Below, piece by piece: positions 19,707 to 28,458 of a stretch of DNA of 64,000 bases. Under the pieces are notes generated by a model. The model did no database searches, was not told the origin of the DNA, and saw only the letters and a list, made by a program, of their open reading frames with translations. Each line of letters starts with the position of its first letter. Within the stretch, counting starts at the first letter, position 1. Source of the stretch: Peptococcaceae bacterium (GTDB taxonomy: Bacteria > Bacillota > DSM-521 > Neomoorellales > Neomoorellaceae); contig DOLC01000002.1 of NCBI GenBank assembly GCA_003509545.1, forward strand, positions 27,014 to 91,013, written 5' to 3'. A program made the translations under genes and the position numbers.

Positions 19707-19815
19707 TTCTGCTCCGAAAATAGCTTCTCACCAGGCCGGCATTGTTCTTGTTTGCATGCCGGCGCGTTGTTTTCCTTCTTCTGCCGGTGCCGCACCGGCG
19801 GCATGAACGTCTACT
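19707..19815 (-). repeat. Dispersed ~100-bp structured repeat, family 1, copy 1
   Basis: This segment is closely similar to 28459-28560 and 59292-59408, all in the same orientation. It contains GCCGGCAT / ATGCCGGC arms around a 13-base A/T-rich loop, then a second small GCCG/CGGC hairpin, and a conserved CCGAAAATA box at one end. On the minus strand it begins inside the rnhB stop codon (TAGAC...) and lies upstream of nuoA. Confidence 0.8.
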
Positions 19816-20410
19816 CCTTTAGCCTGAAGCTTCGGCGATGAAGGGGAGTCGGCCCGAGAATCGCCAGGGCCGACCGGTGGTCGCGAGTGGGGTAGCCCTT
19901 ATGGCGGGCAAAACCGTAGCCGGGAAAGACTCTGTCGTAATCTTCCATAAGTTCATCCCTGGCCACCTTGGCCAAGACGGCCGCCGCGGCTATGGAGGCA
20001 CTCCTGTTGTCCCCGCCGATAATAGGGGTCTGCGGAATCTTAATGCCCGGGAGATAGAAAGCGTCCACCAAGATATGCTCCGGTGCTATAGCCAGCCCGA
20101 CCACCGCCCGCTGCATGGCCAGGCGCGATGCCACGGCGATGTTCAGGCAGTCGATTTCCGCCACCGAAGCCCACCCAACGGCCCAAGCCAAGCTCTTCTC
20201 CATTATTTGCACCGCCAGCCTCTTGCGCCGGACGGGAGAGAGCTTCTTGGAATCGGCCAGCTCGGGCAAATAAAAACCGGTAGGTAAAATCACCGCGCCC
20301 GCCGCCACGGGTCCGGCCAGAGGTCCCCTTCCCACCTCGTCCACCCCGGCTATATAGCGGATCCCCCGTGCGGCCAACTCCTCCTCGAGGCGGTAAAGCT
20401 CCCGACCCAT
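19811..20410 (-). CDS. rnhB: Ribonuclease HII
   Basis: A 199-residue RNase HII, which removes RNA from RNA-DNA hybrids and single misincorporated ribonucleotides. The catalytic carboxylates are visible in GVDEVGRGPLAGP near residue 22 (D and E) and in LVDAFYLPG near residue 115, with a further acidic site in KVARDELMEDYD. Family length is normal. In most Firmicutes rnhB follows rbgA directly; here a response regulator and repeats separate them. The stop codon coincides with the edge of a family-1 repeat. Confidence 0.96.
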   Translation of the reverse strand: MGRELYRLEEELAARGIRYIAGVDEVGRGPLAGPVAAGAVILPTGFYLPELADSKKLSPVRRKRLAVQIMEKSLAWAVGWASVAEIDCLNIAVASRLAMQRAVVGLAIAPEHILVDAFYLPGIKIPQTPIIGGDNRSASIAAAAVLAKVARDELMEDYDRVFPGYGFARHKGYPTRDHRSALAILGPTPLHRRSFRLKE

Positions 20411-20424
20411 ACCCCCGCCACCTA

Positions 20425-21090
20425 TTATAGATTAGCATCTGTTAAGCCGTGTTTCAAGGCGTAAACCGCCGCCTGTGTGCGATCTTGTACGCCTATCTTG
20501 CGAAAAATCCGCGTTAAATGGTTTTTTACGGTTTTTTCACTGATGAAGAGACGGTTGGCGATCTGCCGGTTGGAAGCCCCACGGCCTACGTAAGCCAGGA
20601 TTTCCCTTTCCCGGGGCGTAAGAGGTACCTTCCCCTCACCTTGCCCCGGGCCGCCGGCCTGGGACAAGAAACGCAGCACTTTTTGGGTAACACCCGGGTG
20701 AATTACCTGGATGCCCTCCGCCACCTGCAGCACAGCATTTAAAAGGCCTTCGGTGCTTACGTCCTTGAGGATATACCCGGACACACCCGCCTTCAGCAAT
20801 TCCACAATGTATTCTTCGGGGTCGTGGATGGTGAGGGCTATCACATGGGTCTGCGGAACTTCGCGGCGGATTATTTTGGTAGCCTCGATGCCGTTTAAAA
20901 CAGGTAAGTTGATGTCCATCAGAACTACCCGGGGCCGTAAAACCCGGGCCAGCTCTACAGCCTTCCGGCCGTCCTCCGCCTCGCCCACCACCTCCAGGCG
21001 CGGGTCCAGGGATAGAATTTTACGTATGCCCTCCCGCACCAGGGCATGATCGTCGGCAATGATTACCGTGATCCTTTGCTCCTGGTTCAG
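20425..21090 (-). CDS. NarL/LuxR-family response regulator, orphan
   Basis: A response regulator of about 221 residues. Its receiver domain has the acidic pair in VIIADDH, a phosphoacceptor aspartate in RVVLMDINLPVLNG, and the switch threonine and lysine in VIALTIHD and GYILKD. A LuxR-type helix-turn-helix ends the protein, with LTPREREILAYVGRGASNRQIANRL. No sensor kinase is adjacent. The start is unclear: the frame is open back to TTG 21177, but that extension is encoded by family-2 repeat DNA, so the real start is probably near 21072-21090. CTG 21090 lies seven bases after GGAGGGG, and no ATG, GTG or TTG in frame has a good ribosome site. It interrupts the usual rnhB-rbgA pair. Confidence 0.82.
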   Translation of the reverse strand: MNQEQRITVIIADDHALVREGIRKILSLDPRLEVVGEAEDGRKAVELARVLRPRVVLMDINLPVLNGIEATKIIRREVPQTHVIALTIHDPEEYIVELLKAGVSGYILKDVSTEGLLNAVLQVAEGIQVIHPGVTQKVLRFLSQAGGPGQGEGKVPLTPREREILAYVGRGASNRQIANRLFISEKTVKNHLTRIFRKIGVQDRTQAAVYALKHGLTDANL

Positions 21091-21128
21091 AGCCCATCCC
21101 CTCCTCCTAGCAAACCCCTCGACGGCTT

Positions 21129-21685
21129 GAGCTATCTCCACCTTTGGTAGGGGAGGCCCACTTGGACTTGAAAGCAAGCGAACAACCCTTCGCGGCCGGC
21201 CCAGGCTTTAGTCTTCGGCCAAAAGGGCAAGCCGCCCGAGGCCTGAGTTATCCCCACTTTTTGCACGGCAGGCCTGCTTGGGCTTGAAAGCGAGCGAACA
21301 AGCTTTCGCGGCTACCCAAACTTAGGCTTGGCGAAAGGCTTGAAGCTTGGCCCGAGGCCATGAGAAACCTGCGGCCGGCAACTGAGGCAGGATGCTTAAA
21401 TTCTGCCGGGAAGCCTGCCTTAAGCCTTTAAGCCAAGCAAAAGTCCTGTCCGCGAGGGAGGCCTTTGCGAGCGAAAGCCAAGCAGGCCGGGATCAAAATT
21501 GGGGATGCGTCAGGTCCGAAGCCACGAGACCTTTAGCCGGCAATTGAGCCGTGTGTCGAATTTGCCGGAAAGTCCGCGCTTTCCGCTCTTAGGCCGAAGG
21601 CTAGTTTGGCCCGCGAGGGAAACCATACGCGAGTGAAAGCCAAGCAGACCTACAAGCAAAACCGGGGATACACCAGCCTCGACAG
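21129..21685. repeat. Cluster of family-2 repeats: two direct copies facing two inverted copies
   Basis: About 550 bases hold no credible gene. Two copies of a unit start at about 21129 and 21245 (each begins GAG.TATC.CCAC and contains TTGAAAGC.AGCGAACAA). Two copies in the opposite orientation end at about 21510 and 21675 (containing GCGAGGGA, AAGCCAAGCAG and GGGGATRC). A fifth copy lies at 63888-64000. The inverted arrangement could fold into a large cruciform or long RNA hairpin. The first copy supplies the N-terminal reading-frame extension of the response regulator. Confidence 0.75.
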
Positions 21686-22519
21686 CTAACCCGTCTCCGG
21701 ACTGCCTCCCTCGCCGGGCCGCTCCAAAGTGGCCTTACCCAGGGCGCCCCGCCGGAACTCCCGGAGGAGGAAGGAGGCCGCCCTTTCCACGTCCACCCCT
21801 CCCCCGGGCAGGATAAGCCCCCGCCTGCGCCCAACCGCCTCCAGGACCACCTCCGGGGGCTCATTCCCCTTGAGGCCGTAAGCTTTATCCACCACGAAGA
21901 GATTATGTTCGCGTAACGCCCCGAGCAACTCCTCCACCGCCTCTTCCGGACGCATCGTCTCCTCCGGAAGGCAACCCAGGGCCGTCAAAAGGGCGCCGGT
22001 CCGGCCCTTCCGGTGGGCCGGGGCGAAAACCCCGGGGGTATCCAGCAATTCCCATCCGTCTCCCGGGCGCACCCATTGGGGGCCCCGGGTTATACCGGGA
22101 CGGTCACCGGTGCGGGTTGCCGCCCGCCCGACCAGGCGGTTGATGAGAGAGGATTTGCCCACGTTGGGTATTCCCACTACCACCGCCCTCAGAGGTCCCT
22201 GCCTACCCTGTCGCCGCAGCCTTTCCCTTTTCCGGGCGCTCATCTGATCCAACACGGCTCGCAATCCCCCTAAGCCCCGGCCTTGCCGGGCATCGACGGC
22301 TACGGCCGTAATTCCCAGCTCTTTATAGTACTCCAGCCATTCCCGGGTCGCCGGGGGTAAGGCCAGATCCGCCTTGTTCAATACCCGGACAAGGCCCTTA
22401 CCGCCCGAAAACTCCTCGATGCCCGGACATCTGCTGGAGGCGGGGAGCCGAGCTTCGACCACTTCCACCACCACATCAACCAACTTTAAATAGGGCCGGA
22501 TGTTCAGGAGGGGGTTCAC
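21686..22519 (-). CDS. rbgA: Ribosome biogenesis GTPase RbgA (YlqF)
   Basis: A 277-residue circularly permuted GTPase needed for late 50S subunit assembly. The permuted G-motif order is visible: the G4 motif NKADL near residue 48, then G1 GIPNVGKSS near residue 116, a G2-type threonine-containing loop (GDRPGITRG) near residue 140 and G3 DTPG near residue 160. The C-terminal region is the RbgA-type RNA-binding extension. The start is GTG 22519, shortly after the lepB stop. Confidence 0.94.
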   Translation of the reverse strand: MNPLLNIRPYLKLVDVVVEVVEARLPASSRCPGIEEFSGGKGLVRVLNKADLALPPATREWLEYYKELGITAVAVDARQGRGLGGLRAVLDQMSARKRERLRRQGRQGPLRAVVVGIPNVGKSSLINRLVGRAATRTGDRPGITRGPQWVRPGDGWELLDTPGVFAPAHRKGRTGALLTALGCLPEETMRPEEAVEELLGALREHNLFVVDKAYGLKGNEPPEVVLEAVGRRRGLILPGGGVDVERAASFLLREFRRGALGKATLERPGEGGSPETG

Positions 22520-22531
22520 GGCCTCACCCGC

Positions 22532-23068
22532 TCACCTGATCAGCCCCAGCCGGTGCAAGGGCCAATAAATAAAGGCGGCTTTACCTATTACAAACCTGCG
22601 CTCCAGCGGTCCCCAGACCCGGCTGTCGGAGCTGATATTCCGATTATCACCCATGACGAAGTAACTGCCGGGCGGCACTTTAATGGGCCCGAAATCGCTG
22701 TGGACCACCCCGGGAGGTAGATAGCTTTCGTCCAGGGGCTGGCCGTTGACGTAAATTCTGTTGTCGTGGGCCTCTATCGTATCACCGCCTACGGCGACGA
22801 CCCGCTTGACATAGTCGCGGTCGGGTTCTAAGGGGTAACGAAAAACCACCACGTCTCCCCGTTGGGGTTCGCTAAAACGGTATACGAGGCGGTTGACCAG
22901 TATCCGGTCCCCGGGGTAAAGGGTAGGCTCCATGGAGCCGGAAGGAATCCAGAAGGGAGTAATCAAAAAGACCCTGATGATCATAGCCAGAACCGCCGCT
23001 ATTACCAGCGCCTGCAACAGCTCGCCGAAAAAGGTCCCCTTCTTTTCTTCTTTTTCGATAACATCCAT
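22532..23068 (-). CDS. lepB: Signal peptidase I
   Basis: A 178-residue type I signal peptidase with one N-terminal membrane anchor (about 20-40, LLQALVIAAVLAMIIRVFL). The catalytic serine lies in IPSGSMEPTL near residue 44 and the lysine in DYVKRVVAVGGD near residue 84; GDNRNISSDSRVWG near residue 141 is the family box E. It cleaves signal peptides at the outer membrane face. I chose ATG 23068 after GGGAGG; the longer frame adds 27 residues without family match. It sits between rplS and rbgA, the usual place in Firmicutes. Confidence 0.94.
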   Translation of the reverse strand: MDVIEKEEKKGTFFGELLQALVIAAVLAMIIRVFLITPFWIPSGSMEPTLYPGDRILVNRLVYRFSEPQRGDVVVFRYPLEPDRDYVKRVVAVGGDTIEAHDNRIYVNGQPLDESYLPPGVVHSDFGPIKVPPGSYFVMGDNRNISSDSRVWGPLERRFVIGKAAFIYWPLHRLGLIR

Positions 23069-23094
23069 AGACCGGTTTAGCCTCCCTAAAGCCA

Positions 23095-23126
23095 AACAAG
23101 GGGCTGTTTTCCGCCAACCCCTTGTT
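23095..23126 (-). terminator. Hairpin between rplS and lepB
   Basis: AACAAGGGG at 23095-23103 pairs perfectly with CCCCTTGTT at 23118-23126 just after the rplS stop. The downstream U tract on the minus strand is weak, so it may act as a partial terminator or a processing hairpin rather than a full stop. Confidence 0.6.
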
Positions 23127-23135
23127 CTTTCAGCT

Positions 23136-23480
23136 CTACTGCCTTTCACCCCGGATACGGGCCGCCTTACCTACGCGCTCCCGCAGGTAGTACAGCTTGG
23201 CACGCCTGACATCGCCCCTGCGTATCACCTCGATGCGCTCGATGCGGGGAGAGTGTAAAAGGAAAATCCTTTCCACGGCCACGCCGTAGGAAACGCGCCG
23301 GACGGTAAAGGTTTCCTGGGAACCCTTGCCCCTCCGGCTGATAACCACCCCTTCAAAGACCTGGATCCGTTCGCGGTTGCCCTCAATAACCTTGAGGTGG
23401 ACCCGGACGGTATCTCCAGGTTTAAAGGAGGGGAGGTCCTGCCGCATCTGCTCCTTTTCCAGGGTCTCTATTATGTTCAC
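23136..23480 (-). CDS. rplS: Ribosomal protein L19
   Basis: A 114-residue L19, the normal length. The conserved core [26 protein letters not shown] begins near residue 18, and [17 protein letters not shown] ends the protein. GTG 23480 has AAGGGGGG seven bases before it, which fits the family length; an in-frame GTG nine codons upstream is less likely. It contacts the 30S-50S interface. An extended -10 promoter lies upstream at 23517-23525, inside the end of trmD. Confidence 0.96.
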   Translation of the reverse strand: MNIIETLEKEQMRQDLPSFKPGDTVRVHLKVIEGNRERIQVFEGVVISRRGKGSQETFTVRRVSYGVAVERIFLLHSPRIERIEVIRRGDVRRAKLYYLRERVGKAARIRGERQ

Positions 23481-23516
23481 GGGTTTACCCCCCTTTCCTG
23501 CTGCCAACCGAGTCGT

Positions 23517-23525
23517 ATTATAACA
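23517..23525 (-). promoter_or_regulatory. Extended -10 promoter of rplS
   Basis: TGTTATAAT on the minus strand matches the extended -10 consensus TGnTATAAT. It overlaps the trmD stop region and lies about 35 bases upstream of the rplS start, which would give the ribosomal gene an internal promoter. No good -35 box is visible. Confidence 0.5.
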
Positions 23526-24264
23526 TTTTCCCCTTTTCCTTCACACATTCGTCCAGTAGGCGCCGGTCTTCTTCGGTTAGGGGGGCCTTTTCCAATAGGT
23601 CAGGCCTTTTAAGCAGGGTACGCTCAAGGGCCTTCTTCCGGCGCCAGATCCTTATCCTCTCATGGTCCCCCGATAAGAGGACCTCCGGTACCTCTAGACC
23701 GCGAAAAGAGCGGGGCCTGGTATACTGGGGGTATTCCAAAATGCCCCATGTGAAGGAGTCTTCCCAAGGGCCTTCCTCGGCACCCACCGCCCCGGGCAAT
23801 AGCCTGGTCACGGCATCGATTATCACCATGGCCGGGAGCTCTCCTCCCGTCAGAATATAGTCGCCGATGGAAATCTCCCGGGTAGCCAGATGGGTGCGTA
23901 TCCTCTCGTCCATACCTTCGTAATGACCGCAGAGGAGAATCAGCCAGTCTTCCCGCGACAGCTCCACTGCCAAGGCTTGGTCGAACACCTCACCCTGGGG
24001 GGAAAGGAGGATAACGGGAGGACGCCGGGCGGCCCCTTCCAACAGGGATTCTACGGCCCGGAAAACCGGCTCGGGCTTTAAGATCATACCCGGTCCGCCG
24101 CCATAGGGATAATCATCCACCCGGCGGTGTTTATCCTGAGAGAAATCCCGGATATCCACCAGATTCACCGTGAGCAGGCCCTTTTCCCGGGCCCTCTTTA
24201 TAATGCTCGCATCCAAGGGTCCCCGGAACATTTCGGGAAAAAGGGTCAAAACATCTATGCGCAC
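23518..24264 (-). CDS. trmD: tRNA (guanine-N1)-methyltransferase
   Basis: A 248-residue SPOUT methyltransferase that forms m1G37 in tRNAs reading CNN and UGG-type codons. Family motifs are [10 protein letters not shown] at the start, [13 protein letters not shown] near residue 54, [11 protein letters not shown] near residue 111 and the trefoil-knot loop [18 protein letters not shown] near residue 134. It starts at GTG 24264, directly after rimM. Confidence 0.96.
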   Translation of the reverse strand: MRIDVLTLFPEMFRGPLDASIIKRAREKGLLTVNLVDIRDFSQDKHRRVDDYPYGGGPGMILKPEPVFRAVESLLEGAARRPPVILLSPQGEVFDQALAVELSREDWLILLCGHYEGMDERIRTHLATREISIGDYILTGGELPAMVIIDAVTRLLPGAVGAEEGPWEDSFTWGILEYPQYTRPRSFRGLEVPEVLLSGDHERIRIWRRKKALERTLLKRPDLLEKAPLTEEDRRLLDECVKEKGKML

Positions 24265-24277
24265 CCCTGCAGCCCCC

Positions 24278-24784
24278 CTAGTCCAACAGTCCGGGGAGGG
24301 GCTTCACCTTTATTATCCCCTGCTCTAGGTCTATCTCTCGTACTATCTCCCTGACCGCCGGGATAAGAACTTCCTTGGCCCGGGGGGTGACTATGATAAA
24401 CACATCATTGGCCCCCGTCTGCTGCACATCCCGCAGTTCTCCCAGAAATTCGCCATCCTCTGTATATACCCGGCACCCTACCAGCTGGAAGATGTAGTAC
24501 CGCCCCGGTGGTAAGGGCTCCACTTCCCATGGTTCCACTTCCAGGATGGTCCCCCGCAGTTTTTCGGCCGAAGTGAGATCCGGGATTTCGTTAAACCGGA
24601 TGATTACGCTCTTCCCGTGCTGCCTGGAACGGGCCACGGTCAGACTACCACCGCCCCCGGCCAGGAAGAGCCTGGTTCCCGGCCGAAACCGCTCCGGAAA
24701 ATCCGTCCAGGGCCAGACCTTCACTTCCCCCCGGTAACCATGGGTGGACACCACTTTGCCCACCGCTACGCGTTTTCTCTCCAT
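24278..24784 (-). CDS. rimM: 16S rRNA processing protein RimM
   Basis: A 168-residue RimM with the N-terminal RimM barrel ([18 protein letters not shown] near residue 6) and a C-terminal PRC-barrel (about 95-165). It assists 30S head maturation and binds S19. The ATG at 24784 gives normal family length; the ribosome site is weak. It lies four bases downstream of khpA, so translation may be coupled. Confidence 0.95.
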   Translation of the reverse strand: MERKRVAVGKVVSTHGYRGEVKVWPWTDFPERFRPGTRLFLAGGGGSLTVARSRQHGKSVIIRFNEIPDLTSAEKLRGTILEVEPWEVEPLPPGRYYIFQLVGCRVYTEDGEFLGELRDVQQTGANDVFIIVTPRAKEVLIPAVREIVREIDLEQGIIKVKPLPGLLD

Positions 24785-24788
24785 GGGC

Positions 24789-25016
24789 CTATATGATCTC
24801 AACCACCACCCGCTTGCCCTCCCGGGCGGCCGCCGCCTTCACTACGGTGCGAATGGCCCGGGCGATACGGCCCTGCTTGCCGATCACCTTACCCATATCG
24901 GCCGGCGCTACCCTCAGCTCCAGGATGACGGACTTCTCGCCCTCGATCTGGGTGACTCTCACTTCGTCGGGGTGATCCACTAAAGCCCTCGCCAGGGTTT
25001 CTACCAGCTCCTTCAC
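24789..25016 (-). CDS. khpA: KH-domain RNA-binding protein KhpA (YlqC)
   Basis: A 75-residue single KH domain with the GxxG RNA-binding loop seen as [16 protein letters not shown] near residue 42. It is the small KH protein found between rpsP and rimM in Firmicutes, which pairs with KhpB/EloR in some species to regulate cell envelope growth. It starts at GTG 25016. Confidence 0.93.
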   Translation of the reverse strand: MKELVETLARALVDHPDEVRVTQIEGEKSVILELRVAPADMGKVIGKQGRIARAIRTVVKAAAAREGKRVVVEII

Positions 25017-25038
25017 CGCTGTCCTACCCCCTTACCTC

Positions 25039-25311
25039 CTACTTGGCTTCTTTTGCCGCCATGAATTTGTCCCAAACCCCTGCCTTTTTCAAGAGCGCCC
25101 TGGCCGTCTCGGAAGGTTGAGCCCCCACCTTCAACCACCGCAAGGCCTTTTCCTCGTCGATGGAGATTTCTTCAGGCTGCCGCACGGGATTATAATAACC
25201 CAGCTCTTCGATAACCCGACCGTCCCGCGGCGAACGGGAATCGGCTACTACCAGGCGGTAAAAAGGGGCCTTCTTGGCGCCCATTCTCTTGAGTCTAATC
25301 CGCGTCGCCAA
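25039..25311 (-). CDS. rpsP: Ribosomal protein S16
   Basis: A 90-residue S16. The N-terminal [23 protein letters not shown] and LGYYNP motifs are diagnostic. TTG 25311 is preceded by a perfect AAGGAGGTG nine bases upstream, which fixes the start; a longer frame would begin inside the ribosome site. It belongs to the ffh-rpsP-khpA-rimM-trmD transcription unit. Confidence 0.96.
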   Translation of the reverse strand: MATRIRLKRMGAKKAPFYRLVVADSRSPRDGRVIEELGYYNPVRQPEEISIDEEKALRWLKVGAQPSETARALLKKAGVWDKFMAAKEAK

Positions 25312-25349
25312 TCCTCTTTTCACCTCCTTTCTAAGGTCCGTAGGCACAC

Positions 25350-26693
25350 CTACCCCGGTGGAAACTTTACCTTAATTTTACCCTTCTTGCCTCCGGCCAG
25401 ATCGCCCAAATGCTGCATCAGCCTGCGAGCCTCCTCGAACTGCCGCAACAACCGGTTGACATCCTGCACCTTGGTCCCGCTGCCCGCAGCTATACGCCTC
25501 TTGCGGCTGGCATTGATAATTCCGGGGTTTCGGCGCTCCTCCGGCGTCATCGACTGGATGATGGCCTCTATATGCACCAGCTCCTTGGGATCCACCTGGA
25601 CACCCTTGAGCTGCTTCCAAGGACCCACACCGGGCAGGAGGCCCAGTATCTCCTCCAGCGGCCCCACCTTTTGTACCTGTTTGAGCTGGCGCAAGAAATC
25701 CTCCAGGGTAAAATCTTGCTGGCGCAACTTCCGCTGCAGCTCCAGGGCCTCTTCCCGGTCGATGGCAGCCTGGGCCTTTTCGATAATGGTCTGGACATCG
25801 CCCATGCCCAGAATCCTGGAAGCTATCCGGTCGGGGTGGAAGGCCTCCAAGGCCTCGGGCCTCTCCCCTACCCCGATGAATTTGATCGGGCACCCGGTCA
25901 CAGCCCGGACGGACAGCGCCGCACCGCCGCGGGTATCCCCGTCCAGCTTGGTCAGTATAACCCCCGTAAGCCCCAGCTCCCGGTGGAAGGCCTCCGCCAC
26001 CCGCACCGCGTCCTGCCCCGTCATGGCATCCAGCACCAACAGGATCTCGTGGGGCCGGGCGGCTTCCTTCATGGCTCCCAGTTCGGACATCATCTCCTCG
26101 TTGATATGCAGGCGGCCTGCCGTATCAACAATGACGGGGTCGTGGCCCAAACGGCGGGCCTCGTCCAGGGCCAAACGTACTATACCGACGGGGTTCTCTT
26201 CCTTCTCCGGGCTAAAGACGGGCAGCTTCAACTGCTCCCCCAGCACCTGAAGCTGCCGGACGGCCGCCGGCCGGTAAACATCTGCCGCCACCAAGAGGGG
26301 TCGCCGGCCTTGCTTCTGGCAATACAAGGCCACCTTCGCCGCCGTGGTGGTCTTACCCGCTCCCTGCAGCCCCACCAGCATTATCACCGTAGGGGGCTGA
26401 CCCGTCCATTTGATCTTGTTTTCTCCGCCGCCCATCAGGGCGGTCAATTCCTCATAAACGATTTTAACTACCTGCTGACCAGGGGTAAGGCTTTGCTGCA
26501 CCTCCAGGCCGACGGCCCTCTCCTTCACCCGGCCGAGAAAATCCTTTACCACCTTGAAATTGACATCAGCCTCCAGGAGGGCAAGCCTTATTTCCCGCAG
26601 GGCCTCATTCACATCGGCCTCGGTGAGTTTCCCTTTTCCCTTAAGTTTCCTTAAGGTATTCTGCAGTTTCTCCGCCAACGAACTAAACAGCAC
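25350..26693 (-). CDS. ffh: Signal recognition particle protein Ffh
   Basis: A 447-residue SRP54 homologue that binds signal peptides on ribosomes and SRP RNA and docks with FtsY. The N domain (1-85) is followed by the G domain with [13 protein letters not shown] near residue 107, DTAGRL near residue 190 and [13 protein letters not shown] near residue 247. The M domain starts near residue 320, with [21 protein letters not shown] as its RNA- and signal-binding part. GTG 26693 follows AAGGGGG by eight bases and fits the usual length. Confidence 0.96.
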   Translation of the reverse strand: MLFSSLAEKLQNTLRKLKGKGKLTEADVNEALREIRLALLEADVNFKVVKDFLGRVKERAVGLEVQQSLTPGQQVVKIVYEELTALMGGGENKIKWTGQPPTVIMLVGLQGAGKTTTAAKVALYCQKQGRRPLLVAADVYRPAAVRQLQVLGEQLKLPVFSPEKEENPVGIVRLALDEARRLGHDPVIVDTAGRLHINEEMMSELGAMKEAARPHEILLVLDAMTGQDAVRVAEAFHRELGLTGVILTKLDGDTRGGAALSVRAVTGCPIKFIGVGERPEALEAFHPDRIASRILGMGDVQTIIEKAQAAIDREEALELQRKLRQQDFTLEDFLRQLKQVQKVGPLEEILGLLPGVGPWKQLKGVQVDPKELVHIEAIIQSMTPEERRNPGIINASRKRRIAAGSGTKVQDVNRLLRQFEEARRLMQHLGDLAGGKKGKIKVKFPPG

Positions 26694-27081
26694 TCCGACG
26701 ACCCCCTTGCCCTCTGCCGTCACCCGGCGGCCCCTCTAAGAGTTGTTCGAGTTGTTGAAGGGCTTTTTCGAACTCCTGCCAGCTTCCGCTCTCCTTGAAG
26801 GTCGACAAGCGACGGGCCACTTCTTCCAACTGCTCCCTTTCCCTGAGATACCGCTCCAGATACCCCAGCCGGGCTTCGTACTCCTCCAGGGCCCTTTCCG
26901 CCCGCTGCAGCCCGTCATACACAGCTTGACGGCTGACCTGACACAGGGCAGCAATCTCACCCAAGGAGAGATCATGATGGTAATGCAGCTCCAGCCACTG
27001 GCGCTGCTTGGGTGTCAGCAGGGGGCCGTAAAAATCGTACAACCGGCCAATGCGCGTCATGCGGTCTAAAAGGTTGGCCAT
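26683..27081 (-). CDS. ylxM: YlxM family DNA-binding/SRP-associated protein
   Basis: A 132-residue UPF0122 protein. Residues 10-70 form a sigma-factor-like helix-turn-helix (LTPKQRQWLELHYHHDLSLGEIA, then VSRQAVYDGLQRAE). In other Firmicutes YlxM is encoded with ffh and affects SRP function. Its stop overlaps the beginning of ffh. The consensus promoter at 27091-27119 would place the transcript start only a few bases before the ATG, so the mRNA may be leaderless at this gene. Confidence 0.92.
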   Translation of the reverse strand: MANLLDRMTRIGRLYDFYGPLLTPKQRQWLELHYHHDLSLGEIAALCQVSRQAVYDGLQRAERALEEYEARLGYLERYLREREQLEEVARRLSTFKESGSWQEFEKALQQLEQLLEGPPGDGRGQGGRRSAV

Positions 27082-27090
27082 CGGTTTAAG

Positions 27091-27119
27091 ATTATAATCC
27101 CCCGGCCGGAACCTGTCAA
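27091..27119 (-). promoter_or_regulatory. Consensus sigma-A promoter for ylxM-ffh operon
   Basis: On the minus strand TTGACA (27114-27119) is followed 17 bases later by TATAAT (27091-27096), an exact vegetative promoter. It starts just after the stop of the deaminase gene and points into ylxM, ffh and the ribosomal genes downstream. Confidence 0.88.
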
Positions 27120-27124
27120 GGACT

Positions 27125-28426
27125 TTACTTTGACAGCCCTTGCAAAGCCCTTATCCGCCGGTTGGCTTCTCTATATATGCGCTCCTCGTCCAGGGTCTGC
27201 AGCCTGCCTCCGGCCATGAGGACGCGGCCGTTTACGATCACGGTGTCCACGTCGCCGCCCCGGGCCGCAAATACTACATGGGCCACAAGGTCGTTCACCG
27301 GTTGCAGGTGGGGCTGCCGGATATTGAGGAGGACCACATCGGCCTTTTTACCCGCCTCCAGAGTCCCGATCTCCTCTTCCAAGCCCAGAGCCCGGGCTCC
27401 GTTAATGGTGGCCATGGCCAGGGCTTCCTCGGCCTTCAAGACAGTGGGGTCGCCGGAAATCCCCTTGGCCAGGAGGGCCGCCGTCCGCATCTCCTCCAGC
27501 AGGTCCAGATTGTTGTTGCTCGCCGCGCCATCGGTACCCACGCCTACCGTCACTCCCGCCCTCAAGAGGGCGGGTATCGGGGCCACGCCGCTGGCCAGCT
27601 TTAAGTTGCTTTCCGGGCAGTGGGCCACGGCCACCTTCTTCTCCGCCAGGATGGCGATCTCTTCTTCCGTCAGGTGCACGCAGTGGGCGGCCAGGGTGGG
27701 TAGTTCGAACAATCCCAGCCTCGCCACATGGGCCACCGGCGGGGAACCGTAGACGGAACGAATTTCCTCGACTTCCTGCCTCGTTTCCGCCAGGTGGATA
27801 TGTAAACCCACCCCCAGCCGTGCGGCCACCTCGGCCACTTTTGCCAGGTAGTCCGGAGGACAGGTGTAAGGGGCATGGGGCCCGAGCATGGTGGTGATGC
27901 GCCCGTCCCCGGCCCCGTGCCAATCCCGCACCAGACTTTCGGCCGTCCGGAGCCTTTCGTTCCCCGCACCTCCAATAGCGATAAGGCCCTGGCAAAGGCA
28001 GGCCCGCATACCGGCTTCCTCCACGGCCCGGGCCACCGCGTCCATGTGAAAATACATATCGGCAAAGGTAGTGGTCCCGGAACGGATCATTTCAGCCAGG
28101 GCCAGCTGGGTCCCCCAGTAAATGTCGTCCCATTGGAGCCTGTCCTCCACGGGCCAGATCTTCTCTTCCAACCACTGGCGCAAGGGCAAATCATCGGCGT
28201 ACCCCCGGAAAAGAGTCATGGCCGCATGGGTATGGATGTTGACCAACCCGGGCAGGGCCACTCGGCCTTCGGCCCTTATGATTTCTCCCTCCTCCCAGCC
28301 GGGAGGCAGCTCTTCCGCGGGCCCCACATAGGCCAACCGGTCGCCCGCAATGGCTATGGCTCCCTTGTCGATTACCGGTCCCCTTACGGGCACAATAGAG
28401 CACCCTTGGACAAGGATTTTTTTCAC
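27125..28426 (-). CDS. mtaD: 5-methylthioadenosine/S-adenosylhomocysteine deaminase (MtaD-type amidohydrolase)
   Basis: A 433-residue amidohydrolase of the MTA/SAH deaminase subfamily, which converts adenosine-type nucleosides to inosine forms in the salvage of SAM by-products. Metal ligands appear as NIHTHAAM near residue 64, HIHLAE near residue 209 and AHCVHL near residue 241, plus GTDGAASNNNLD near residue 298 with the catalytic aspartate. It lies between ftsY and ylxM, outside the conserved core order. Other deaminase substrates such as guanine or chlorinated triazines are less likely given the NIHTHAAM type. Confidence 0.87.
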   Translation of the reverse strand: MKKILVQGCSIVPVRGPVIDKGAIAIAGDRLAYVGPAEELPPGWEEGEIIRAEGRVALPGLVNIHTHAAMTLFRGYADDLPLRQWLEEKIWPVEDRLQWDDIYWGTQLALAEMIRSGTTTFADMYFHMDAVARAVEEAGMRACLCQGLIAIGGAGNERLRTAESLVRDWHGAGDGRITTMLGPHAPYTCPPDYLAKVAEVAARLGVGLHIHLAETRQEVEEIRSVYGSPPVAHVARLGLFELPTLAAHCVHLTEEEIAILAEKKVAVAHCPESNLKLASGVAPIPALLRAGVTVGVGTDGAASNNNLDLLEEMRTAALLAKGISGDPTVLKAEEALAMATINGARALGLEEEIGTLEAGKKADVVLLNIRQPHLQPVNDLVAHVVFAARGGDVDTVIVNGRVLMAGGRLQTLDEERIYREANRRIRALQGLSK

Positions 28427-28458
28427 GGCTTGCTCCCCTTTCTTACCAGTTTACGGTA

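Noticed and set aside
21601..21864. Minus-strand frame of 87 codons at the rbgA end and repeats
   Set aside because: It overlaps rbgA in another frame, is Trp/Arg/Ser-rich and extends into repeat DNA.
25410..26654. Long plus-strand frame of 414 codons opposite ffh
   Set aside because: It is the antisense of a well-recognised Ffh gene in GC-rich DNA and has no ribosome site or family resemblance.
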